The position numbers were made by a program, and so were the translations under genes. The notes beneath the pieces are model-generated. The model was not told where the DNA came from. It saw only the letters and a list, made by a program, of their open reading frames with translations, and made no database searches. Of a stretch of DNA of 5,772 nt, positions 1-5,472 are shown piece by piece. How positions within the stretch are numbered: position 1 is the first letter of the stretch; each line of letters opens with the position of its first letter. The DNA lies in assembly GCA_002454975.1 (NCBI GenBank), contig DKJZ01000040.1, positions 1-5,772 of the forward strand, given 5' to 3'. Origin of the DNA: Hylemonella sp. UBA6679 (lineage in GTDB: Bacteria; Pseudomonadota; Gammaproteobacteria; Burkholderiales; Burkholderiaceae_C).

Positions 1-394
1 GCAGCATGAAGTGCTGGTCTTGCACCACCGCCACGTGCGCGAGCAAGTGAAACAAAATCGGGGTGGAGATGTTGTAGGGCAAATTGCCCACCACTCTTAA
101 TTTTGTAGCGCCCAGGTCTTGTGCCAGCTGGGTGAAATCCACTTTAAGCACATCAGACTCAATGACCTTGAGCTGCGGGTGGCCGCGCAATTTAGCGGCC
201 AAATCGCGGTCAAGCTCAATCACATTCAAGTGGCCCAAGCGCTCGACCAGCGGCTGGGTGAGTGCGGCCAGCCCTGGGCCAATCTCCACCATCACCTCGC
301 TGGCTTGGGGGTTGATGGCCCCCACGATGTCGTCAATGATCCCTCGGTCCGAGAGGAAGTGTTGGCCGAAGCGCTTGCGAGGGATGTGTTTCAA
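1..394 (-). CDS. rsmA: 16S rRNA (adenine1518/1519-N6)-dimethyltransferase RsmA (KsgA), N-terminal part
   Basis: RsmA uses S-adenosylmethionine to dimethylate two adjacent adenines in the 3'-terminal hairpin of 16S rRNA (A1518 and A1519 in E. coli) late in small-subunit assembly. The 131 visible codons (positions 394 to 2) cover about half of a family protein of roughly 250-280 residues; the rest lies beyond the left edge. Seen in the translation: the N-terminal RNA-contact motif RKRFGQHFL (residues 6-14), SAM motif I EIGPGLAALT (37-46), the acidic ribose-binding ELD (60-62) and the catalytic motif NLPYNIS (104-110). All closely match E. coli KsgA. The start is TTG at 394-392: an in-frame TAG lies at 406-404, only GTT, CAC and CCC stand between, and the next start-type codons (GTG at residue 24, ATG at 35) would remove the RKRFGQ motif. 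No Shine-Dalgarno is visible. It follows surA by 31 nt on the same strand and is probably cotranscribed with it. Identity is secure. Confidence 0.97.
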   Translation of the reverse strand, partial: MKHIPRKRFGQHFLSDRGIIDDIVGAINPQASEVMVEIGPGLAALTQPLVERLGHLNVIELDRDLAAKLRGHPQLKVIESDVLKVDFTQLAQDLGATKLRVVGNLPYNISTPILFHLLAHVAVVQDQHFML

Positions 395-425
395 AACGTG
401 GGGCTAGGTGACAACAAAAAAAGGC
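395..425 (-). other. surA-rsmA intergenic gap with a T7 tract
   Basis: This 31-nt spacer, read on the minus strand, holds a run of seven T (422-416) just after the surA stop, then the in-frame TAG (406-404) that limits the rsmA start. There is no purine-rich Shine-Dalgarno. A weak 4-bp hairpin (AGGC/GCCT) can be drawn in the last surA codons before the T tract, but it is too short and too far from the Ts to call a terminator. pdxA, which lies between surA and rsmA in E. coli, is not here. Confidence 0.5.
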
Positions 426-1811
426 TCAAGGCTGGTTGGCCTGGGGTGGGTCGCGCAGCTCCACATAGGCTTTGGCGCGCACCTCTTGCGCCCAAATGGC
501 AAAGGTATCGTCGAGCTTTTTCTCGCGCAACTGGGCACGCACCAACTCGCGTTGCTCGCGCTCGCCCAAGGCGGCGTTGCGTCGCTCGAGCAACTGGATC
601 AGGTGCACACCAAAACGAGAAATCAAAGGCTCGCTGATTTGCCCGGGGTTCAGGCGGTTGAGCACCTCTTCAAACTCGGGCACAAACTGCCCGGGGCTGG
701 CCCAGCCCAAATCGCCACCGGCCTCGGCGCTGCCGTCTTGCGAGTTTTCTTTGGCCAGGGTGGCAAAGTCGGTCTGGCCGGCATTGAGGCGGCGGCGGAA
801 ATCATTGAGCTTGTCGCGCGCCATGCCTTCGCTCAGCTGGGCGCTGGGGCGCAGCAAAATGTGGCGGGCGCGTTGCTGCACCACGGTGGCTGCGGGCATG
901 CCTTCGCTGCGCTTTTCCAGCAGCTTGAGCACGTGAAACCCCGCTCCTGAGCGCACTGGCCCGGTGATGTCACCCACCGCCAAGTTTTGCACCGCCTCCA
1001 CAAACAGGGGCGGGTAACGGTCAGCGCTGCGCAGACCAAGCTGGCCAGCGTTGTTGCGGTCAGGCGAGTTGGATACCTCGCGCGCCAGGGCCGCAAAGTC
1101 TTCGCCGCTCTTGGCACGGGCCAGCACCCAGTTGGCGCGCACGCGCAGGTCGTCCACACGCTTGTCGTCGGCCTCTTCGGGCACGGTCACCAAAATTTGC
1201 GCAATGTGAATGAGCTGGTTGCCCAGCTGCTTGTTTTTCTCGTTTTGTTCTTGCAGGTACTGGTCGACCTCGGCGTCGCTCACACGGGCGCGCGGCTCCA
1301 TGTCGCGTTCGCGCAGCCGGGTGATCATGAGCTGTTCACGCAACTGCTCGCGAAACTGGCTGACTTCCACGCCATCGGCGGCCAGGCGCTGGTGCAGCTC
1401 GGCCACGCTGAACTGGTTTTGCCGCGCCACCGACTGCTCGGCCTGGTCCACCACCGCCTCGTCCACGCGAATACCGGTTTCGCGGGCCAGTTGCAGCTGG
1501 GTTTTGTCGCTGATCATGCGCTCAAGCACCTGGCGCGCAACCTCGGCCGGCTCGGGCAGGGTACGGCGCTGGGCGCTGAGCTGCTGCAGCACACGGCGCA
1601 CCTCCACACTCACTTGGTAGTTGGTGATGGGCTCGGTGTTGACCACGGCCACAATGAAGTCTGCTTGGCGCTGCGCATCGCTGGTCACCACGGGGGCTGC
1701 AGGCAACTCAGGCGAGATGTTGCGCGACAGGCGCAAGCCCTGCGCGGCCGCGGGCAGGGCTGCCAGGGTGCTGAGGACGGCCAGGGTCAGGGCCAAAACA
1801 GATGTTCGCAT
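426..1811 (-). CDS. surA: periplasmic chaperone / peptidyl-prolyl isomerase SurA
   Basis: SurA is a periplasmic chaperone that binds unfolded outer-membrane proteins after Sec export and passes them to the Bam complex; LptD is its best-known client in E. coli. Numbered from ATG 1811 (461 aa), the protein has a signal peptide (MRTS, hydrophobic VLALTLAVLSTLAAL, cleavage near AAAQ, about residue 24), an N-terminal chaperone domain (about 50-190), two parvulin domains (about 195-299 and 311-409) and a C-terminal helix that completes the chaperone core. Parvulin 2 has the canonical GGDLGW (365-370), PEF and FGVHLIQLLERR; parvulin 1 is diverged (AGQLGL). Length and order match the family. An in-frame TTG at 1820 would add three residues and overlap the lptD stop, but the ATG has AGG three bases upstream and the TTG has nothing, so I prefer the ATG. 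It starts 5 nt after lptD and should share its transcript. Confidence 0.97.
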   Translation of the reverse strand: MRTSVLALTLAVLSTLAALPAAAQGLRLSRNISPELPAAPVVTSDAQRQADFIVAVVNTEPITNYQVSVEVRRVLQQLSAQRRTLPEPAEVARQVLERMISDKTQLQLARETGIRVDEAVVDQAEQSVARQNQFSVAELHQRLAADGVEVSQFREQLREQLMITRLRERDMEPRARVSDAEVDQYLQEQNEKNKQLGNQLIHIAQILVTVPEEADDKRVDDLRVRANWVLARAKSGEDFAALAREVSNSPDRNNAGQLGLRSADRYPPLFVEAVQNLAVGDITGPVRSGAGFHVLKLLEKRSEGMPAATVVQQRARHILLRPSAQLSEGMARDKLNDFRRRLNAGQTDFATLAKENSQDGSAEAGGDLGWASPGQFVPEFEEVLNRLNPGQISEPLISRFGVHLIQLLERRNAALGEREQRELVRAQLREKKLDDTFAIWAQEVRAKAYVELRDPPQANQP

Positions 1812-1814
1812 AAG

Positions 1815-1818
1815 CCTC
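1815..1818 (-). promoter_or_regulatory. Shine-Dalgarno for surA overlapping the lptD stop codon
   Basis: Read on the minus strand, GAGG lies three bases before the surA ATG (1811-1809) and shares two bases with the lptD TGA stop (1819-1817). The spacing is short but usable. The layout implies that ribosomes finishing lptD help start surA (translational coupling). It also favours ATG 1811 over TTG 1820 as the surA start. Confidence 0.5.
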
Positions 1819-4288
1819 AATCGTAATTGCTGAACCGACTTGGTGCGGTCGTTTGTTCACGCAAGGTCTGGTAACGGGGGATGTTGGCTTTCAAGGTGGA
1901 GAGCGGGTCGATGCCCAAACGCGAGAAACCAACAAACTCCAATTGGAACATCAGGCGCTGGTTGCTGCTGACCAGGCCGGTGGAGAGCTTTTCCACCACC
2001 ACGCGCCCGAGCCAACAGCCCGCATCGTACTCAAAGCCCACAATCGAGTCGACCAGCTTGGCCTCGGCCAGGCTGTAGTTCAAGCGCCCCACGCTGTACC
2101 AGCGGTCTGCGCCCAGGCCGCGTCCGGCCGCACCCCGGTCGGGCGGCTCATCGCGCAAGGGGTTGCTCAGTGGCCACTGCCACCCGATGTCTAAGAGCTC
2201 ACTGGTGTTGCGCTGAAAGCGGTAGGCCAGGTTGACCACGCGGTAGTTGCCTGGGTGGTAGCGCGCACCCACCGTGGAGCGCACCGATTGCTGGGTGGTG
2301 GGGTTGTACTGCACCACCGAGTCGAGCACCCAGCGGTTGTTGAGGTTCAAACCAGCGCCCAGCAAAATGTCGCTCAAGCCTGAAGGCGAGAAGCTGCCCC
2401 CAGGCAAGGTCACCAGCTGGTCTTCGAGGCGAAAGCGCTGCGCCACGCCCAGGCGGGCTTGTTCGGCGCCGGTATCGGCGTTCAAAAAGCGCGTGGTCAC
2501 GCCGGCGGTCAGCAGGTTGTTGTCGGCAATGCGGTCGTGGCCCACAAAAGCGTTTTCTGTGTAGATGCTGGCGAAGTTGAAGTCGCTCAGGCCCGAGTCG
2601 TAGTTGGGCAGGTAGCTTTGGTTGCGAAAGGGCGTGTAGGTGTAGAACAGGCGCGGCTCGAGGGTTTGCGTCACGCTGCGCCCAAAGTAGGCGGTGTCGC
2701 GCTCAAACACCAAGCCAGCGTCCAGGCTGAAGGTGGGCACGGTGCGGCTGGCCGACATGTCGCCTGTGCTGATGGGCGCATCGTATTGGTAGCTGGTGGT
2801 GTGCATTTGCACCTTGGGCGTGAAAAAGCCAAAGGCGCTCACCACGGGGCGGCTGAGCTGGGCGAGCATGAAGCTGCGCTGCACATTGCTTTGCCGGGTC
2901 AGGCTGCGGTCGGCGTAAAACTGGGTGTAGTCGCCGTCCAAAGAGAGGTCAAAGCCGTTCACATCCAAGCGGGCCATGCGCGCAGCGAGCTGGGGCAAGC
3001 GGTCGTAAGGCGGGACGATGGGCGAGGTCGGGTCTTGCAGGGTCTGCCATTGCAGCGCGCGCAAGGTGGCTGTCACATCGCCGCGGCCCCAGCTCAGCAG
3101 CGCATCGTTGGGCAGCAAACGCTGGGTGAGCGAGGTGCCGCCTCGCGGGAAATCGCGCCAGTAATTGTCATCACTCACCCGGTTGAGGTTGAGGCTCAAG
3201 CCCACCGTGCCCACACCGCTCAGGCCCGTGGCGATGGGGCCGCTGTGTTGGAACGAAGTGCCCCAGCGGTCGGTGCCGCGCAGCACGTCTGCAGGCATGT
3301 AGTTGCCGCGCAGCTTGCCGCTGTAGCTGGGCTCCAAATAGCGAAACTCGGCGCCCACATCCAGCCCGCGCTTGCTCATGAGGGTGGGAAACAAGGTGAG
3401 GTCGCGGTTGGGGGCGATGTCGAGGTAATAGGGCGCGGTCACCTGGGTGCCGCTGATGCTGTCCACACCAAATGTGGGCGCCAACATGCCCGACTTGCGC
3501 TTTTCGCTGAGCGAAAACCCAATGCTCGACACACTCAAAAACGGCACGCCCATGAAGCTGAGCTGCGCGTTTTGCGCCACACCCACCTCGTCCTCGCCGT
3601 CGATGCGCAAAGTGGCCGCGCGCATCATCCACTCGGGCATCCAGCTCGGGCCGGGTTGGCGCTCGCAGGTGGTGAAGGTGGCGTTGCGGATGATGGCGCG
3701 CTTGTCGTCAAGAAAATCCACGCGGCTGGCGTGCCCGTGCGCTTTGTTGCTCAAGAACTGGTAGTCGGCCTCCATGAAGAAGCCTTCGAAGGCATCCACC
3801 CGCAGCTCCATCACCGGGCCCTCAAACACATTGCCTGCGCGGTTGATGCGCACATGGCCTTGCGCGCGCGCCAGGTCATCGGGCTGGTAGTAGCTCAGCC
3901 GGTCAGCGCGAATCACGGTGTCGCCCCGGCGCAGCAGCACCCGACCGGTGAGCAGCATGTCCAGGTCGGGCCGGCCGGTGAGCAGCTCGCCGTACAAAAA
4001 CGTGGGCAGGGCGCGGCGCTGCGCGTCTGAAATGGTCTCGTTGAGCCGCGGCGTGTTGCGCAGGCGCATGGGCCGCTCGGCAAGGCTTTGGGGCGTGGTG
4101 GAAACGGTTGTTGCGTCGCTGGGGGCTTGGCTCTGGGCCTGGGCGCCAAACGGCAGCAAGGCCAGCACGGCCAGAACCTGCGCACAAGCCCACACCCAAG
4201 GCCCAGCAGCACCCGTGCGCGCTGCCCAGCGGGGGCGGGCCCGGGGCGTCTTGCGCGTCACATTTGAGGGGGTCGGTGCGTGGTTCAC
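1817..4288 (-). CDS. lptD: LPS-assembly protein LptD (outer-membrane LPS translocon)
   Basis: LptD forms, with the lipoprotein LptE, the outer-membrane gate that inserts lipopolysaccharide into the outer leaflet. From GTG 4288 the protein has 823 residues: a basic n-region of about 30, a signal peptide core WVWACAQVLAVLALL (31-45), cleavage after AQA (51), an LptA-like OstA jellyroll (about 101-209, e.g. LTGRVLLRRGDTVIRADRL), then the large beta-barrel. EKRKSGMLAPTFG (262-274), YYLDIAPNRDLTLFPTLMSKRG (287-308) and EFRYLEP align with E. coli LptD by eye. The mature chain has only two cysteines, C208 and C758. The exact start is uncertain: there is no ATG in the N-terminal region, GTG codons at 4336 (839 aa, overlapping amgK by 19 nt) and 4261 are also possible, and none has a Shine-Dalgarno. 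I prefer 4288 because it lies just downstream of a -10-like GATAAT and keeps the signal peptide. First gene of the leftward cluster. Confidence 0.96.
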   Translation of the reverse strand: MNHAPTPSNVTRKTPRARPRWAARTGAAGPWVWACAQVLAVLALLPFGAQAQSQAPSDATTVSTTPQSLAERPMRLRNTPRLNETISDAQRRALPTFLYGELLTGRPDLDMLLTGRVLLRRGDTVIRADRLSYYQPDDLARAQGHVRINRAGNVFEGPVMELRVDAFEGFFMEADYQFLSNKAHGHASRVDFLDDKRAIIRNATFTTCERQPGPSWMPEWMMRAATLRIDGEDEVGVAQNAQLSFMGVPFLSVSSIGFSLSEKRKSGMLAPTFGVDSISGTQVTAPYYLDIAPNRDLTLFPTLMSKRGLDVGAEFRYLEPSYSGKLRGNYMPADVLRGTDRWGTSFQHSGPIATGLSGVGTVGLSLNLNRVSDDNYWRDFPRGGTSLTQRLLPNDALLSWGRGDVTATLRALQWQTLQDPTSPIVPPYDRLPQLAARMARLDVNGFDLSLDGDYTQFYADRSLTRQSNVQRSFMLAQLSRPVVSAFGFFTPKVQMHTTSYQYDAPISTGDMSASRTVPTFSLDAGLVFERDTAYFGRSVTQTLEPRLFYTYTPFRNQSYLPNYDSGLSDFNFASIYTENAFVGHDRIADNNLLTAGVTTRFLNADTGAEQARLGVAQRFRLEDQLVTLPGGSFSPSGLSDILLGAGLNLNNRWVLDSVVQYNPTTQQSVRSTVGARYHPGNYRVVNLAYRFQRNTSELLDIGWQWPLSNPLRDEPPDRGAAGRGLGADRWYSVGRLNYSLAEAKLVDSIVGFEYDAGCWLGRVVVEKLSTGLVSSNQRLMFQLEFVGFSRLGIDPLSTLKANIPRYQTLREQTTAPSRFSNYD

Positions 4289-4301
4289 GGCGGTGGCTTT
4301 G

Positions 4302-4307
4302 TAGAAT
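4302..4307 (+). promoter_or_regulatory. candidate -10 element for amgK
   Basis: The hexamer TAGAAT is one mismatch from TATAAT and ends 10 nt before the amgK ATG at 4318. If used, transcription would begin near 4314, giving a leader of about 4 nt, that is, a nearly leaderless mRNA. No convincing -35 is present at normal spacing (CGTGGT at 17 bp). It overlaps the region of the opposing lptD -10 candidate. Inference only. Confidence 0.35.
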
Positions 4308-4310
4308 GGG

Positions 4311-4316
4311 ATTATC
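4311..4316 (-). promoter_or_regulatory. candidate -10 element for lptD-surA-rsmA
   Basis: On the minus strand the hexamer GATAAT (4316-4311) is one mismatch from TATAAT and lies 22 nt before the preferred lptD GTG, implying transcription from about 4304 and a leader of about 16 nt. I see no good -35 at 16-18 bp (GGGGTG at 17) and no sigma-E type GGAACTT/TCAAA pair, although lptD is sigma-E controlled in E. coli. This is inference from motif and position only. Confidence 0.35.
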
Positions 4317-4317
4317 C

Positions 4318-5418
4318 ATGACACCCACCTCTGCACCCCTTGTCACCTGGGCCGACGCGCAACGCCAGGCCGCCTTTGAAACTTGGCTCGCCGCCCTCAG
4401 CGGCCCCCAGCAACTTGAGGTGGCCAGCCTGCGCCTGGCCTCGGCAGATGCGAGCTTTCGGCGCTACCTGCGCATAGCCGCCGCAGGCGGCACGCGCATC
4501 ATCATGGACGCCCCGCCTGAGAAAGAAAACTGCCAACCCTTTGTGCAGGTGGCCGCCCTCATGAAAGAGGCTGGTCTGCATGTGCCCGAGGTGCTGGCCT
4601 GGGACCAAGCGCAAGGCTTCATGCTGCTCACCGACCTGGGTAGCCACACCATGATGCAGGTCATGAAACACGCCGGTAGTTTGGAGAGCTTTGCACCCAA
4701 CCTGCCCCTGTACCAGCAAGCACTTGAGGCTTTGATTCAATGGCAACTCGCCTCCAAGCCGGGCGTGCTGCCGGCCTACGACGAAGCCCTGCTGCGCCGC
4801 GAACTCGCGCTGTTTCCTGATTGGTACATCGCCCAGCACCGCGGTGTGGCTTTGACGGAGACGCAACGCGCCACCTTGGATGCCGCTTTTGACCGCATCG
4901 TTGCAGAGAACTTGCGCTGGCCTAGCGTTTACGTTCATCGCGATTTCATGCCTAGAAATTTGATGGTGAGTGGTCCAGCGTCTGGTGATGCCCCCACGCT
5001 CGGCACAGGCCTGGGCGTGCTGGATTTCCAAGACGCGGTCTACGGCCCCATCACTTACGACATCGCCAGCCTGATGCGCGATGCGTTTTTGAGCTGGGAC
5101 GAAGAGCATGTGCTCGATGTGACCATCCGTTACTGGCAGCAAGCGCGCAAAGCGGGGCTGCCGGTGGGCGATGACTTTGGCGAGTTTTACAAGGGCGTGG
5201 AGTGGATGGGTTTGCAGCGCCACTTGAAGGTGGCCGGCATTTTTGCGCGCTTGACGCTGCGCGACGGCAAGCCGCAGTACCTGGCCGATGCGCCGCGCTT
5301 CATTGCTTACATCCGCGCAACGTGCAGCCGCTACATGGAGCTCAAACCACTGCTGCGTTTGGTCGAAGACATCGAAGGCATCAAACCGCCTGAGGTGTTT
5401 GCGTTTGGACGCAGTTAA
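4318..5418 (+). CDS. amgK: N-acetylmuramate/N-acetylglucosamine anomeric kinase AmgK (APH-fold phosphotransferase)
   Basis: AmgK phosphorylates the anomeric hydroxyl of MurNAc and GlcNAc with ATP in the cytoplasm. MurU then makes UDP-MurNAc, so recycled wall sugar re-enters peptidoglycan synthesis without MurA/MurB, a route that confers intrinsic fosfomycin tolerance in pseudomonads. The 366-residue product has the aminoglycoside-phosphotransferase kinase fold: ASFRRYLRI (45-53, N-lobe), IIMDAPPE (61-68), LLTDLG (103-108), the catalytic loop VHRDFMPRNL (H207, D209, N214) and the metal-binding GVLDFQDAVYGPITYD (D236, D239). ATG 4318 is preferred: a second in-frame ATG at 4306 lies inside the candidate -10, and GGA at 4309-4311 is a weak Shine-Dalgarno for 4318. 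Divergence from lptD-surA is the arrangement known for amgK in Pseudomonas putida, which supports this over a generic APH protein. Here rsmE, not murU, follows. The family is certain; the exact substrate is inferred from similarity and context. Confidence 0.87.
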   Translation: MTPTSAPLVTWADAQRQAAFETWLAALSGPQQLEVASLRLASADASFRRYLRIAAAGGTRIIMDAPPEKENCQPFVQVAALMKEAGLHVPEVLAWDQAQGFMLLTDLGSHTMMQVMKHAGSLESFAPNLPLYQQALEALIQWQLASKPGVLPAYDEALLRRELALFPDWYIAQHRGVALTETQRATLDAAFDRIVAENLRWPSVYVHRDFMPRNLMVSGPASGDAPTLGTGLGVLDFQDAVYGPITYDIASLMRDAFLSWDEEHVLDVTIRYWQQARKAGLPVGDDFGEFYKGVEWMGLQRHLKVAGIFARLTLRDGKPQYLADAPRFIAYIRATCSRYMELKPLLRLVEDIEGIKPPEVFAFGRS

Positions 5419-5437
5419 GGCCTGTAAGCCTTGTTTT
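5417..5437 (+). terminator. weak hairpin with short T run after amgK
   Basis: AAGGC (5417-5421) and GCCTT (5428-5432) form a 5-bp stem with a 6-nt loop CTGTAA, followed by GTTTT. The stem begins inside the amgK TAA stop. It has the shape of an intrinsic terminator, but the stem is short and the T run only four long, so it would be weak and might let transcription pass into rsmE, which lies on the same strand. Confidence 0.3.
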
Positions 5438-5472
5438 CAATCACCTTCACGCTCCTGAATTCATAGCAATTT
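5419..5472 (+). other. amgK-rsmE intergenic spacer, relatively AT-rich
   Basis: This 54-nt spacer is visibly richer in A and T than the flanking genes, especially from 5433. Besides the weak hairpin it holds the segment CTCCTGAATTCATAGCAATT (5452-5471) directly before the rsmE ATG. The AT-rich run could carry an rsmE promoter, but I find no clear -35/-10 pair. There is no Shine-Dalgarno before rsmE; an in-frame TAG at 5464-5466 leaves ATG 5473 as the first possible rsmE start. Confidence 0.4.

Noticed and set aside
408..440. Intrinsic terminator between surA and rsmA (T7 tract with hairpin)
   Set aside because: The best stem is 4 bp and ends about 6 nt before the Ts, so it is not a credible terminator.
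119..950. Plus-strand open frames across rsmA and the end of surA
   Set aside because: They lie opposite confident genes and show no domain features.
987..1826. A 279-codon plus-strand open frame antisense to surA
   Set aside because: Biased His/Gln/Leu/Ala composition typical of an antisense shadow; surA fully explains the region.
2459..4030. A 523-codon open frame on the plus strand, antisense to lptD
   Set aside because: It is the shadow of high-GC lptD codons: low-complexity Ala/Gly/Val/His/Gln composition, no domain, and lptD is certain on the other strand.
4289..4420. Sigma-E type promoter upstream of lptD
   Set aside because: I looked for a GGAACTT-like -35 with a TCAAA/TCTGA-like -10 on the minus strand and found no correctly spaced pair.
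4312..5223. A 303-codon minus-strand open frame antisense to amgK
   Set aside because: No recognisable motifs and His/Gln/Gly-rich; amgK has clear kinase motifs on the plus strand.
4318..5418. Aminoglycoside-resistance phosphotransferase
   Set aside because: It shares the APH fold, but the lptD-divergent context, length and motif spellings fit the AmgK cell-wall recycling kinase; nothing suggests an acquired resistance gene.
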